Source of the DNA: Venturia oleaginea
Lineage: Eukaryota; Ascomycota; Dothideomycetes; Venturiales; Venturiaceae
NCBI GenBank assembly: GCA_013176395.1
Contig: JABMLP010000023.1
Coordinates: 930,001 to 994,000, forward strand
DNA length: 64,000 nt
Reading direction: 5' to 3'
Shown: piece by piece, positions 10,166 to 21,074 of the stretch
How the letters are laid out: every line of letters begins with the position of its first letter
Position numbering within the stretch: position 1 is the stretch's first letter
Translations under genes and position numbers: made by a program
Notes under the pieces: generated by a model
Databases searched by the model: none
The model's input: the letters and a program-made list of their open reading frames with translations, nothing else
What the model was told of the DNA's origin: nothing

Positions 10166-11086
10166 ATGGGTTGGGGTTCTGGCAGCCAAACTTCAAATGA
10201 AGTCAAGAATCTAGATCCAGCTCTGCAAGACATGCTCAACAATCAAAAATCGAAGCCAACGATACCTCCACCAAAGCCCACAACACTATATCTCGACCAA
10301 GTGACGCCCGTACCGACGCGTCCACAAACAACAACAGATTCCGTTCCAAAGGTACCACCGCAGTCACAATTTCAAGATGGTCGCTATGCCGATCTATGGA
10401 AAAATTACAGGCCACTCACTGAAGTGGAAGACGCGACAAAAACAGACCAGGAAAGAATGCGAGATTTGATGGAAGATCAAGAGTCGAAGAAGGCTTTCCT
10501 AGGTATGATGGCTCTTGAGAATTGCGCAATGGAGCAATGGGCCGAACATGAATGTCTTACGGGGCCGGCCAGTTTGTCGAGAGCTAAACTTTGTCGTGCC
10601 GAGAATCGCGCATTCAGCCGTTGTTTCGAAACTCAGAGCAAGCTTCTCAAGGCATTGGGATACATGTCTGTCGTCAATCAACCAGAAGAGGCTGAAAAGG
10701 TTCAGATGCACGCCGATCGCCTGTGGCAAAGGATCGTTGAGCAGGAAAAGGCCATCGACGAGGCCAAGAAGAACGACGAGCCGATACCACGATTTGAACC
10801 TGTCTTGCCAAGGAAGAACATCACTCCAGCGGGTGAGTTGTCAGAAGAACTTCGAAAAGCATTGGAAAAGAGGGTCAAAGGTATGGATCCGCAGCAGCGC
10901 GCCATTGAAGAGGCGGCCTTTGCAGCTGAGATCGAGAATCAAAAAACCATTAGCAAGCAGGGTGTTCAATTCTTGGAACGAGAGCAACAGGCTCGGGAAA
11001 AACGCTTCAAAGATGGTACTGCGACTCTTGGGGATAGGATGAAGAGATGGTGGGGTTGGGACAGAAATCTGGGTGGGGAGGATTGA
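10166..11086 (+). CDS. Twin CX9C (CHCH-type) protein, probably mitochondrial
   Basis: This is a single-exon, 306-aa protein. A proline-rich N-terminal region (about residues 30-65) precedes a helical segment with two CX9C pairs: C120/C130 in ENCAMEQWAEHEC and C143/C153 in LCRAENRAFSRC. Such pairs normally form the disulfide-bonded helical hairpin of Mia40-imported intermembrane-space proteins. After the hairpin the chain is charged and probably coiled coil to a WWGWD-rich C-terminus. Most twin-CX9C proteins are far shorter than 306 aa, so the long flanking parts are unusual. No more specific family name is offered. Confidence 0.75.
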   Translation: MGWGSGSQTSNEVKNLDPALQDMLNNQKSKPTIPPPKPTTLYLDQVTPVPTRPQTTTDSVPKVPPQSQFQDGRYADLWKNYRPLTEVEDATKTDQERMRDLMEDQESKKAFLGMMALENCAMEQWAEHECLTGPASLSRAKLCRAENRAFSRCFETQSKLLKALGYMSVVNQPEEAEKVQMHADRLWQRIVEQEKAIDEAKKNDEPIPRFEPVLPRKNITPAGELSEELRKALEKRVKGMDPQQRAIEEAAFAAEIENQKTISKQGVQFLEREQQAREKRFKDGTATLGDRMKRWWGWDRNLGGED

Positions 11087-11451
11087 AGTGATCCAACCCC
11101 TGACTGGAAATTTATCAATATCGATCTCAACTCTACGCGTTCACCACCACGACTCAGCCACGAACATTTCCCAGATGCACAAATACCTGTAAGGCGGTGA
11201 ACATGACCAAACTATTCTCGCCATGCCCACGTTGCTGCTTAGGTAAGGCCTTCAGTTACGTTACTATAAAATCTCGTCCTGCGCCCATCTTTCACCTTTT
11301 CTTTAGCTCTGCTCAACTGTTCATCTGCTGCCGCTGCTTTGCTCTCATACTCGTCGCAATTTTTTAACAATAAATTTGCTAATATTGCTAGCGCTACCGA
11401 GAAACTTCACAGATACACCCCACATTGTACGACATTCATCAGTTCAGCAAC
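11087..11451. other. Short intergenic region between co-directional genes
   Basis: This 365-bp stretch contains a TATAAA-like sequence (about 11263-11271) and pyrimidine-rich runs upstream of the next ATG, consistent with 3' flank plus promoter. Nothing else was recognised. Confidence 0.45.
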
Positions 11452-11982
11452 ATGTCTATCATCCAACTCGCCCTTGCCGATCCATTCGCCGAGCTGTCCA
11501 TCACCGGCCAACGTCCACGAAACGTGCTGTTCAAGTTCAATCCCATACATACTGTCCAAGCATCATCATCACCAATCGCCATACAGGCCCCCACATCCAT
11601 CCCACCAAGTGTCCAACAATTGACACTCGCACAGCTCACTGAGAGCATATATATTATCGACCTCCACCTCAAAACTTCATCCATCCGCAAAATCCAACAA
11701 GGTCGGCGCAAATTCATCCGCGACATCGAGCGATTAATCAACAAGATTCCTCACATCACAGAGTTGAACGTCGTCGTTACCCTCGAGACCATACAGCCAA
11801 ACCTTCTCAATTCATGCGAAACCGTCACCGACCTGTTCTGGACCACGGTGAATGCCTCCCTGTTTTATCGACAATCTCTTGTCAAATATACGGCATCAAT
11901 GAAGAACACAGAATACATCGCCAACAATGGTGATGAAGTCCGCGCACTCTTGGAGGATATCACTTTCATGGTGGAGGGTTGA
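11452..11982 (+). CDS. Uncharacterised 176-aa protein
   Basis: This open frame starts at ATG 11452 (MSIIQLALADPF). The frame also runs upstream to a TTG at 11425, but ATG is preferred. The protein has no signal peptide or membrane segment. A middle part (QQGRRKFIRDIERLINKIPHITELNVVVTLE) looks helical and basic, and the end is acidic. The sequence reads as an ordinary folded protein, and a TATA-like site lies about 180 bp upstream. I do not recognise a family, and a spurious frame cannot be excluded. Confidence 0.5.
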   Translation: MSIIQLALADPFAELSITGQRPRNVLFKFNPIHTVQASSSPIAIQAPTSIPPSVQQLTLAQLTESIYIIDLHLKTSSIRKIQQGRRKFIRDIERLINKIPHITELNVVVTLETIQPNLLNSCETVTDLFWTTVNASLFYRQSLVKYTASMKNTEYIANNGDEVRALLEDITFMVEG

Positions 11983-13369
11983 TGAATTTGCTTGATTTGA
12001 TTTCCATTTCTTTAATTGTTGTGTTGTAGTGTTACTTCCCGGCGTTTAGATGTTCATTGCTCAATACTACCAGGGAATGTCCAGACCTGAGATTCTTTCA
12101 CGATGTTTTATACTTGGCTGACAATTGCTTGTTCCTGATGTTTTCCGAAGTTGATCGCGATTGCCTGCGGAGAGAAGGATGTAGGAGTATTGGGAGATGG
12201 AGGTTTTAATTTGTTTACTAGATTGACGCATTCTTGTCTATTTCTGCGCGTCAATGGGTCCAATCAAGAGTCTGCCGCCATCACGTATTGTCTTCACCTT
12301 CTTATCATGTCATTGGTCACTCACTAACTTCCAACATGTCTACTTCAATATGTTCGAATCGTCAAGGTCAATAGACACTTGGTAGTGTCACAGTATATTT
12401 CAGTAAATCAATATTTATTTCTTTTCCAAGTACATCTCGTATCCACTCCGTACAATTGAAACTACCCCAGCTCTTACAGTTAGACACGGATATCATCATT
12501 TCATTGATACGCCATTGATTCTCATATACCTTATTACCTCCTTCGTACGGTCGAGGATATCACAGCGCTCATATCCAGTTTACGAATTACATACACTTCC
12601 ACCACACATTACCAATCCCCATTCCATCGCATCATCCATTCCATATCTGCGCGATATCACAGCTCTCACATTCAGAATACGAAGTACGATTACCTCCTTC
12701 CCATTTTACCGATCCCCATCCCATCTCATTGTCGATTTCATATCTGCGGGATATCTCAGTGGTAATGAGGAATGTTGGAACCTCGTTCACTTCATCCATG
12801 GAATATCGATTCGGGACGTGTAGAACTTAGAAATTGCATATTCGTGGATATCTCATCTGCTATAATTAGGATTGTATATTTACTAATTTCGTGTAAGTTA
12901 TGTGTTATTTACCTTGATGTTATTATACTGATCAGACGCGCTTTTACTCGGGGAGATGGAAATATGTGGTATACACTTTGTTAAGTCCGTTACTTGATAT
13001 ATCCTCCAGCCCTTCCTATATACACTCAGCTAATTTTGTAATGTACCCGAGAATACTCTGACCATGTAAATTATGAATCAAGCATATAATCTACATTCAC
13101 TCTCTTTCCTCCCAATCCTACAAACAATATACAAAAAGTCTTACAACCACCAAGATCAAAACCACGTATTTCCCTTCCAAAACATTTACGACAAATCAGG
13201 CCTGCCCTTTGTTCTTCATACAGTGTGATGCACCCCCTCCAAAAAAAGACGCAAGAGATGAATCAATACCATGTTTGATTCATCATCTCGTAGAGAACAA
13301 AAATACCTCCTCATTCCAAAACGCCCACCAAACTCACTTCATCATACACACTCTCTTCGCATCCAGTTT
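11983..13369. other. Intergenic region with a 98-bp imperfect tandem repeat
   Basis: This is AT-richer DNA between two convergent genes. It contains two imperfect ~98-bp repeats starting GATATCACAG (12555 and 12653), with a third start at 12750. No coding region was recognised in the remainder. Confidence 0.5.
12555..12749. repeat. Two ~98-bp imperfect tandem units
   Basis: Unit 1 is 12555-12652 and unit 2 is 12653-12749. Both begin GATATCACAG and end with CATATCTGCG, and both contain an ACGAA.TAC block and an ATCCCCATCCCAT-like block. The units are visibly diverged, so this is an old duplication. Confidence 0.6.
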
Positions 13370-15857
13370 CTAGCCCTGAGAAATGGGCCACCTACTCCTC
13401 AACCCTTCCATCCACCGTCCATAAAGCACCTCAGCCAAACCCCCCTGCTGCTCCATACCCGGTTTAATATACCCCGGCAACCTGCTCTTCTCAATCTCAC
13501 TGACCTTTCTACCTACGGCACCATTGCCATTCCCCTTGACCGATGTCGATGAAGCAACCCTTCCGGGCGTCGAAGCAGGACTCTCAACACTAGGAAACGC
13601 ACTCTGCCTTCTCCGATGACTCTTCAAGTGCGGATTATTCTTCGCAAGAACCAACCCAGCTTTCCGCGGACTCAATTCAGGCGTACTCACCACAGACGTG
13701 TCAATCTGAGCAAGAGACTTGCTAGGGCGATGGCCCCTCGGCGTCCCAGGAGCAGGTCCGGGTCCAGGACCAGCAGCTCTCGGCGCACCCGGTACAGGTC
13801 TCCGCTCAGGCATCTTCTTCCCCGGAGATCCCAAATTCGCACTGACCCTTTGTTGTTGAGGTTTCTGTGGACTCGACACCGGCGTCTGCGGCAACGCCTG
13901 AGGAGGCGCCATCGGCATCGCCATCGTCAACCCCAACGAACTCGCCAACTTGGAATCGTCCTTCAACCTCTCCACGAGCGACTTCAAAAGCAAGAATTCT
14001 CCCTCTGGATCGACGCGATCGAGTACACTCCACGCATTATGCAGTCTAGCAAGCGCCTCTCGTTTACTAGCTTCCGCCGTCTGCGAATGTTGTTCCTGAA
14101 ACGTCGTATCGATGACTTTGCTGTAAGCGCGTCTACCAAGGAGTGATTCTTTCGTTACCATAATGGGCGTGACTGGGATGGGAACTTCATTGTGATCGTC
14201 CTTGAAGATAGGCAAGGGATGTGTGTTTTCGTCATAGTCGACGAGTGTCGAAGCATTCGAGGCAGACTTCTTCCTGTCAAGACCGCCATTTGCGCGTGGT
14301 TCTAGTGCTGGCGAGACAGAGCTCTCTCGATCCTTTTCCATTTTTGCATGTCCGTCAGAGGAGACGCGGCGGAATGGGCGCACTCCAGATGGAGAGTTGC
14401 CAAACGACATATCCAGTCCAAGGGGCTGCTTTTGCGCCTGCTCCGTCACACTGATCTTGCGTGCAGTTGGTGTTTGACCAGAAGGTACACGCATGGCCGT
14501 CGCCGTGGAAGGATTTCTCTTCGTAGGGGTAGAGTTTCGACTTCGGTTCTCGTTCCTCATATGATCCAGGTGTGGCTTTCGCATCATGGTTGGATAATCT
14601 GGCGCAGGGGAGCCAGTACCTAACGGGGCAGCATTGAGATCCATACGTTGCAGCATCGCACTTGGTGCTTCTCGCTCGCGTGCCTCGATTGTCGCGTATG
14701 GATTCGTGACATCTGACCCGTCAGAAGGTATCCGGCTCATCTTCCTTCGTTTTGGAGGCGCGGTTGTGGCAGGCTTGATCGTGTCAAAGACCCATTCTTC
14801 TTGCTCAAGACGTGGTGAAAGATCTCGCAATGTCTCTTCGTAGTATTTTGGGTGTGTCGATCGCTCTTCCCGTTGGTCGTATCGTTTGCGACGGGCTACG
14901 AGATCATGTAGTGATTCGACTTTGCCCGCACTACGGATGAAGCGATGCCTTAGTAGTTCCTTAGCAGTCGGCCTCCTGTCCGAGTCCTTGACAAGACACT
15001 GCGCGATGAAGTCTTTGAAGTCCTTGCTGAAATTGCCTTCCAACCGCGGCGCTGGGGCTTTGGGGATGTGGAACAAGACTTTCATTGGATGTATCGAGGC
15101 ATTCGGGGGTTCTCCATTCGCCAATTCCATAGCTGTTATGCCAAGTGACCATATATCCGCCTTGCAATCGTAACCCGACTCTTGTATGACTTCTGGAGCC
15201 ATCCAGAAAGGTGTGCCGACAAAAGTCATGCGTTGCGATTTAATATTCGTCAGTTGTGCAGCGACACCAAAGTCAGCGATCTTGACTTTTCCCTTCTCGG
15301 ATAGTAATATGTTGGCAGCTTTGATGTCCCGATGGATCTTGCCAGTTTGGTGGAGGTAATCGAGGGCGAAGAGGAGCTCGCGGCAAACGATGGCGACTTG
15401 GGATTCACTAAATGGACCTGGTTTGAGCTGGAACGATTAGCATATGCTATTCAGGGTGGATTTCAGGGTATTGGCATACCAGATCCAAGCATGAGCCACC
15501 GCCGAGATACTCCATGACAATCCATAGCTTGACACCTTTGACGAAACTGGCCTTGTATTGCGTTACATAAGAGCTGGCGCATGTGCTGAGCAGCGAGATC
15601 TCTTGCTGAATTTCTCGAATATCGTCGTCGCTACCTTCGAGATCGATCTGTGGGGGCGCGTTAGCCATGCCATGCCGAGACGTGTTTACCCACATGTTTG
15701 ATAGCAACGTATTCTCCCGTCGTCCGGTCTTGGGCTTTGTACACAACTCCAAAACTGCCGCCTGTAGTGAATCATGTCAGAGGATGGGCTGGAAAAGGGA
15801 GGCTCTCAGAATTGACGCACTCCCCAGCTCCTCGAGCATGGTGTAATTGTCGGCCAT
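13370..15857 (-). CDS. Ste20/GCK-family serine/threonine kinase, POD6/KIC1/NAK1-like
   Basis: This is a four-exon gene, complement(join(13370..15427,15480..15647,15694..15761,15821..15857)), encoding 776 aa. The three introns are 45-59 bp. The kinase domain starts at the N-terminus: glycine loop ELGSGSFGVVYKA (about 10-22), lysine AIK (K34), catalytic loop IHRDIKAAN (122-130), ADFG (142-145), activation segment GTPFWMAPE (162-170). A long low-complexity tail follows, with a conserved helical part (ARLHNAWSVLDRVDPEGEF) and a terminal block LAEVLYGRWMEGLRSRWP, which I associate with fungal POD6/NAK1 orthologues of the MOR/RAM polarity pathway. Expected role: upstream kinase of an NDR kinase (COT1/Cbk1) in hyphal tip growth. 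Confidence 0.88.
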
Positions 15858-16959
15858 TGTAGCAGATACGGGACTTCAGACACTCTGAATAAAGCTGCGA
15901 GAGAAATGGTAGGAATAAGTTCAGCGTCTGGTCGGGAGTGGACGAGAAGATGGCGCCGTCTCTTGTCTTGAAGCTGATGGTATTCGGGCATGAATTGATT
16001 TTGGAAGGCACGGGCTTTGTTTACCATGGCAACCACGAACTCGGCTGAAGTGAATAATGAGGAATGCACGGCTCAGACGTTGAGAATGAAAGCTCGTAGA
16101 TGTATATGTATTAGCTGCAGGTAGAATGGGATACGTTGTTTCAATTGACTATGGCAGAGAATCATGGTACAATCCAGTCTCCTGTGCCTGCATAGTTGTG
16201 GTTGTTTACTGGCTGCATCATCGCCAGAGCCCCCTGTCGGCCTAGTTCTATCGATTGTTCCGCCATTCCGCGAATAAACACGGCAGCACCTGTTTGGGCA
16301 CAGTCTGGGGACTGCATGCGTGAACCAACGGGCGGGAGAGCGGCTGGTCTCCGAGGTTTCGGAACGATGGCCTTTGAGCCATGTCATGTAACTGACTGTC
16401 AGTTATCATGTAACTGATATCATATAGCTGATATCATGTAACTGATATCATGTAATTGACTGTCATGATAACTGACAGCTCTTGGCCGGGTCACACTGCT
16501 TCGTGATTGTATATACCGAGGAATCTTTCTTGCTGCTTCGAGATTGGATTGCCAGGATCCTAGCAGTCGTCAAGCTTACTAGTGCCCCTAGAGTCAATGA
16601 AGTCGTCGTTGCCTGCAGATGTTGTCCTGACAATTGATAGACAGTGGTTGTGTAGAGGACGACGGATGATAAGATACATAGGAATCGATGGCCCTTAATA
16701 TTCCTGACCTTTCCTACCACCATTGACTGGCAATGTGGGATTTCATATGCTTTTCTTGATGTTTGCCGCGCCCTGCTGTGCGTCGTCCTGCCTATCATCC
16801 TCGTTTAACATTGCTCTTAGGGCCGCCGCCTCTGGCCTTTTTCTGTCTTGGAGCATCTGCAAATTGCTGGCTTCCTCAACCACATTCCTTTACCGCCTCC
16901 AGAAGCACTATCATCACCACCACCATGTAAATCAACCGACCGACGAACCACAGCCTATC
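15858..16959. other. Divergent promoter region between kinase and DUF4048-type genes
   Basis: This contains the inverted-repeat structure at 16396-16478. The open frame upstream of 16960 (16747-16959) may be leader sequence or an N-terminal extension; it includes a short polyhistidine run. No other gene was recognised. Confidence 0.5.
16396..16478. repeat. 15-bp inverted repeat enclosing a tandem TGTAACTGATATCA repeat
   Basis: The left arm CTGTCAGTTATCATG (16396-16410) and right arm CATGATAACTGACAG (16464-16478) are perfect inverted copies. The 53 bp between them hold about three to four repeats of an ATCATGTAACTGAT-like unit, themselves rich in the palindrome TGATATCA. It lies in the divergent kinase/DUF4048 promoter. 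Confidence 0.85.
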
Positions 16960-18621
16960 ATGCCCGTCCAGAATTCAGAGCCCGCAAAGGAGAAGAGGAG
17001 TCGTCCCGAGTCCATTGACATCTCCCGGATCATGCTCCAGTCTGGTAAAAACAGTCCTCGAAAGCCTCCCCCTACAGAGCGAATACCCTCGAGTCCTACC
17101 ACGAGAACGTCCATGGACTCAGTGTCAGCAATATCTCATTCCCGCTCTTCTTCGACTGCCGACCCTGCAAGTGCCCGTCAAAACAAACGTCTATCTCTGA
17201 ATGCTTTCCCCGTTCAGCAACCAAACTCCCGCCCATCCCGTCCCGCGTCGTGGATCATGAGCCCTCCAAACCCCCAAGAAGATGCGCCCACTTCAAGCGA
17301 GAGCAATTTCCTAACTGTGCTCGCCAGTCAGGAGAGGCGTGTCCTGGAGCTGAAGGACGAATTAAGACAAGCCGAGCTCGAACTGAACAGACTCAAGAGA
17401 CATTACTCGGTGCACGAGGCTGGCAAAAAACGTAGTGACATACGAAAAGTCACGCAACTACAACCTCTCGCTGCCAGTCTGTCTACCCTTGAGACGGCTG
17501 AAGAAGATGAGGACGGTTCTTCGGATTGGATGCAGAAGGAGATGGAAAGGAGGAAGGCACTCTTGAAGGGCATAAGAACATCCAACAGAAAGGTCTTCAG
17601 TGGTTCGCGACATACGCGCACCCTGTCGCTGCTCTCCCCTGAGAAGAGCTCGTTCTCCCAGCCATTCTCACCGCCTGCATCTGAAGCACGACGCAGCGAC
17701 TCCATTTCGTCCCGCCCTCCACCTCTCACCAGATCTTCGACGACATCGGATATCTGCGAGTCACCAATGAGGCCAGCTGATCTGCCGCAGATGGACGGTA
17801 CGCAGACCAAAGATGCTCTCGTGCGCACTGGCAAGCAGATGGCTTTTGATCTCAAGGACGGCCTCATGACATTCTTCGAGGACATCCGACAGGCGACAGT
17901 TGGAGACGAAGGCGGCCCGATCAGAGCCACCACTCAAGGGCAAGGCCGACAGCCCAGCCGTACAACTAGGGGTGGTCGCTCAGGTCAATTGAATCGTGCC
18001 GCAAGTGCAAGGACTACTCGCAACAAGGACACGAGTAATGACACACTCATCGACATCGGTGGTTCATTTTGGCGCGACCACGGAATGGATATGGATCCGC
18101 CAAAACACAGGGCAACTACCAAAACAGCATCTAAGAAGACGAACACAAAGCGAGAAGCTACACCCGTCAAGACCGAAGACGACGACTGGGACAACTGGGG
18201 CACACCAATCAAGCTTGCTGGCTCCCCCAGCGCCAGCGACGAAGAATCCGCAACTTCTTCTCAATCCGATACCCGTAGCACACCCCTTACAAGCGCCGGA
18301 GGTCACGATCCCCCTGCTCCGTCCATTGATAGAACGCTCACACCTTGCAGTGTGACGACTCCCAGCAGTGCTACAAAAAGAGACTCGATCCCCTGGCCGA
18401 GTCTCGAAAAGCTACCAAGTAATTTCAAGCGTACTGCCAGTCATTTTATGAAAGAGTGGGAGAAAACGATTGGCCCACTTGGTCCTTCATTTGAAAGAGT
18501 TGGTAGCAGTGTTGAGCATGATAGCGATTCGGGATTGGATTATCCGTGTCCTTCTCCACGGGAAGATTCAACGAGTCCGGCGTTGGGAAATGGAAAAGCG
18601 AAAGTTAAGAAGGCGGACTGA
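16960..18621 (+). CDS. DUF4048-type low-complexity protein
   Basis: This is a single-exon gene of 553 aa from ATG 16960 (MPVQNSEPAKEKRSRPESIDIS). The frame continues upstream to an ATG at 16747, so the start is uncertain; the later ATG is chosen because the extra segment does not look conserved. The protein is serine/proline-rich. A coiled-coil helix (FLTVLASQERRVLELKDELR, then RQAELELNRLKRHY) and a block around LVRTGKQMAFDLKDGLMTFFEDIRQATVGDE match what I recall of the fungal DUF4048 family. A late segment (WPSLEKLPSNFKRTASHFMKEWEKTIGP) is helical. No catalytic motif or membrane segment is seen, and the function is unknown. Confidence 0.72.
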   Translation: MPVQNSEPAKEKRSRPESIDISRIMLQSGKNSPRKPPPTERIPSSPTTRTSMDSVSAISHSRSSSTADPASARQNKRLSLNAFPVQQPNSRPSRPASWIMSPPNPQEDAPTSSESNFLTVLASQERRVLELKDELRQAELELNRLKRHYSVHEAGKKRSDIRKVTQLQPLAASLSTLETAEEDEDGSSDWMQKEMERRKALLKGIRTSNRKVFSGSRHTRTLSLLSPEKSSFSQPFSPPASEARRSDSISSRPPPLTRSSTTSDICESPMRPADLPQMDGTQTKDALVRTGKQMAFDLKDGLMTFFEDIRQATVGDEGGPIRATTQGQGRQPSRTTRGGRSGQLNRAASARTTRNKDTSNDTLIDIGGSFWRDHGMDMDPPKHRATTKTASKKTNTKREATPVKTEDDDWDNWGTPIKLAGSPSASDEESATSSQSDTRSTPLTSAGGHDPPAPSIDRTLTPCSVTTPSSATKRDSIPWPSLEKLPSNFKRTASHFMKEWEKTIGPLGPSFERVGSSVEHDSDSGLDYPCPSPREDSTSPALGNGKAKVKKAD

Positions 18622-19082
18622 GAAGGGCATGCTGCTAACTGTTTACTTGGGTTTTCGAGCCGCATTAGACAGCGAGCCTCTGTTTGGATTTGACAGCGAA
18701 GCGAAACACTAATGCGAGATATGGCATTCACGAATGTGTAATGATAGTAATGAGACAAAACTGGATACAGTTTGTCCTGAGGCGTTTTTTTCTTTCTTCT
18801 TTCTGGATTGGAATCATGGGTTAAGCGTTGCATAGCCAGCGAGCGAGTCTCTGCTTATTGGGAGGACACCTACTGCCTATTTTTAAGATGAGGTGGGGAG
18901 AGAATTGATACTGGATATTCTTTTTGACGAGATGATCATGCTCCACTTATGTCAGTAACGTATATCTTCTTTCATTTCCTTTCTTTTCTTGATCTTTTTC
19001 TCTGGCTTTTCATTCATTCCTTCATCTGCCTCCATCCCTTCCCTCCAGTTGGAAACTAAATCCATCATCCAAGGGAAAAGGT
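18622..19082. other. Convergent 3' intergenic region, nothing recognised
   Basis: The 3' ends of the DUF4048-type gene (+) and the METTL25-like gene (-) face each other here. There are T-rich and CT-rich stretches compatible with 3' untranslated sequence. No gene or repeat was recognised. Confidence 0.5.
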
Positions 19083-21074
19083 TCATTTCTTGATTCCAAC
19101 AACAACTAGATTCCTGGGACTCAACCCATAATCAAAGACAGGCTCCACCCACGCATCAGCGATACATTCCTGTTCTTTGAGAAATGTCCAGCGATCTACC
19201 AGAACCATTGCTTCGACTACGCCGGCGCTGAAGGCCATCAGACTCCATATAATGCTCAATTCCTTTTTCCTCTCTGCGAAGCGGGCGACGTAGTCTTTGA
19301 TCTCGGCGTCTGTGAGGATTCCGATTTTGGAAAGGAGGAGAAGGCCTGTCTCGCTAACTCGACCCGCCTCTGTGGAAGGTTGGGAGAGTTTGTTGATGAC
19401 GCCTCGCACGTAGGTTACGAACGTGGCATAACATTTCTTGGACAGAGTGCCGATGATGATCGGGGCCGTTTTGCCGGCTGGACGGGTTCCGAAGGAAGGG
19501 GGTGGGTCGAGGATGCCCTTTTCCATGAAGAGGCGTTGGAGGAGGGCGCGGTAGAAATGGCGTTGGAAGAAGGAGGAGGAGTCGGCGGGAGTCCAGTTCT
19601 GAGGGGCTTGGACGGCCATCATTCGCGCGGTGATGTTGAGGCGGATGCCAGTTTCCCAATCATCCTCGTCGATGTCTTCTGCGTCCTCTTCGTCTTTGTC
19701 GCTCATCCCTGTACAGCAAGTGTGGGAAACGGGAGTCTCGTAGGCGCCACCTGTTCCTTCAATCGGTCTCAATATCCTATGGCGGTATTTGAGGAGGCGG
19801 GTGGACATGGGAAAACCATCTGCGTCGCCGATGTTCGATGTTTTCTCTAGTCGTGGGTGTTCGCGGAGGAAGGGGATTTTGTAGGTAGGTGGGTTTAAAC
19901 GTTCGGTCATGAGATTGTAGCAGCAGCCTACCAGTGCTACGGCGCGGACGGGGGGGTTTTCTGTTAATGTTCTGATGCCGTGGTGAAGGAGGTTGCCGCA
20001 GGAGTGGAGTGATATGACCATTAGCCCTGGTTCTGTGGTGGTAGAGACGGGAAAGGAGTCTTTTTGTGTTGGTGGAGAGACGATTTGATCTATTACTTCT
20101 TCCAAACTGCTCTTTCTGATGAGATGTTCGACGTATTGGATTGTTCCTTGGCCGTTTTTGGGGATCTCGAGTTTTGCTCGGATGGTTTGGATGGAGGTTT
20201 CGTCTGGTGTTCGTTTCGTCTTTTCTTTGTGGATGAAATCGCGATCGCATGGTGTGGGTATTACACTGGCATTGGCACCTAGACTCATCGAAGGCTTCAA
20301 AGATGTTTCCTTCTCTGCTGGCGATATACCGTTCAACGCTTCCGCCTCCTCGATTTTCCTCCATTCCTTCTTATTCCTCATGACAACAGTTTTCTCTGTG
20401 ATCTTCGCCAGAACGTCCATCTTTCTAGCTCCCTCAACCACATGCGCCCTACTTTCAATAGCAATGATGTTTCTATTGTAAGGTTGACTCGCCAAAGCTC
20501 GTCCCAGATAATTCACACCAGCTCCAAAATCGACCAGATGCGTGATTTTGTGCTCGGAATCTTCATTGATCGTCGAAGTCAATTCATCCACATAGTGAGA
20601 AAAGTTCTCAACCTCGTGGACTTTCTTGACATTCATTCCCACAGCGATTTTGCGGTCCATCTTTCGATTTGAGGTGTTCGGTTGGAAATTTCGATCGAGG
20701 AGATGACGTCGGACATCTTTGATATACTGAATAAGAGTTGAAGGGGGCTTTAATTTTACTCCTCCTCCAACCTCGCTGGCTTCTTCTGACTCTGATTCAT
20801 TATTCGAATTTTGCGTCTGAAATTTCTCCAAATCCTCCCGCATGAGCAAATCCAGGAGTTCGAAGATTTCCACGCTCTTGAAATATTCTCGCCATTCTTG
20901 CGGCAGAACTTGAGTATATAGATCTGGATCCCGATTGAAGAAGTCGTTGATGTGGATGCCGCCGCAGAGAGTTCTTAGCAGTGTGCATGAGGTTCCGAAA
21001 TGAAGGAGTGAGTCAACGTATGTATCAACGTCGGCGAAATCTGGTGGCAGAGGGAGAGGTTTTTCTGGTTTCAT
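19083..21074 (-). CDS. METTL25-like SAM-dependent methyltransferase (Methyltransf_32 type)
   Basis: This is a single-exon, 663-aa protein. An N-terminal helical region (about 1-130) precedes the nucleotide-binding motif HLVDFGAGVNYLGRALA (about 179-195). An acidic motif IIAIESRAHVVEGA follows about 10 residues later, where SAM ribose contacts are expected. The distal blocks LMVISLHSCGNLLHHGI and VALVGCCYNLMTE are characteristic of METTL25/RRNAD1-type proteins. A lysine/threonine-rich insertion separates motif I from the HSCGNL block. Human METTL25B has been linked to peptide or protein methylation, but no substrate can be inferred here. The start at 21074 is the first ATG and gives a complete domain. 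Confidence 0.83.
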   Translation of the reverse strand: MKPEKPLPLPPDFADVDTYVDSLLHFGTSCTLLRTLCGGIHINDFFNRDPDLYTQVLPQEWREYFKSVEIFELLDLLMREDLEKFQTQNSNNESESEEASEVGGGVKLKPPSTLIQYIKDVRRHLLDRNFQPNTSNRKMDRKIAVGMNVKKVHEVENFSHYVDELTSTINEDSEHKITHLVDFGAGVNYLGRALASQPYNRNIIAIESRAHVVEGARKMDVLAKITEKTVVMRNKKEWRKIEEAEALNGISPAEKETSLKPSMSLGANASVIPTPCDRDFIHKEKTKRTPDETSIQTIRAKLEIPKNGQGTIQYVEHLIRKSSLEEVIDQIVSPPTQKDSFPVSTTTEPGLMVISLHSCGNLLHHGIRTLTENPPVRAVALVGCCYNLMTERLNPPTYKIPFLREHPRLEKTSNIGDADGFPMSTRLLKYRHRILRPIEGTGGAYETPVSHTCCTGMSDKDEEDAEDIDEDDWETGIRLNITARMMAVQAPQNWTPADSSSFFQRHFYRALLQRLFMEKGILDPPPSFGTRPAGKTAPIIIGTLSKKCYATFVTYVRGVINKLSQPSTEAGRVSETGLLLLSKIGILTDAEIKDYVARFAERKKELSIIWSLMAFSAGVVEAMVLVDRWTFLKEQECIADAWVEPVFDYGLSPRNLVVVGIKK

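Noticed and set aside
12340..12372. TGTTCGAATC as a tRNA B-box
   Set aside because: No matching A-box or cloverleaf could be drawn around it; no tRNA gene is supported anywhere in the window.
16723..16959. Extension of the DUF4048-type protein upstream, including a polyhistidine run
   Set aside because: The frame opens with TTG and the segment is not protein-like; ATG 16960 gives the recognisable N-terminus. An ATG at 16747 cannot be fully excluded.
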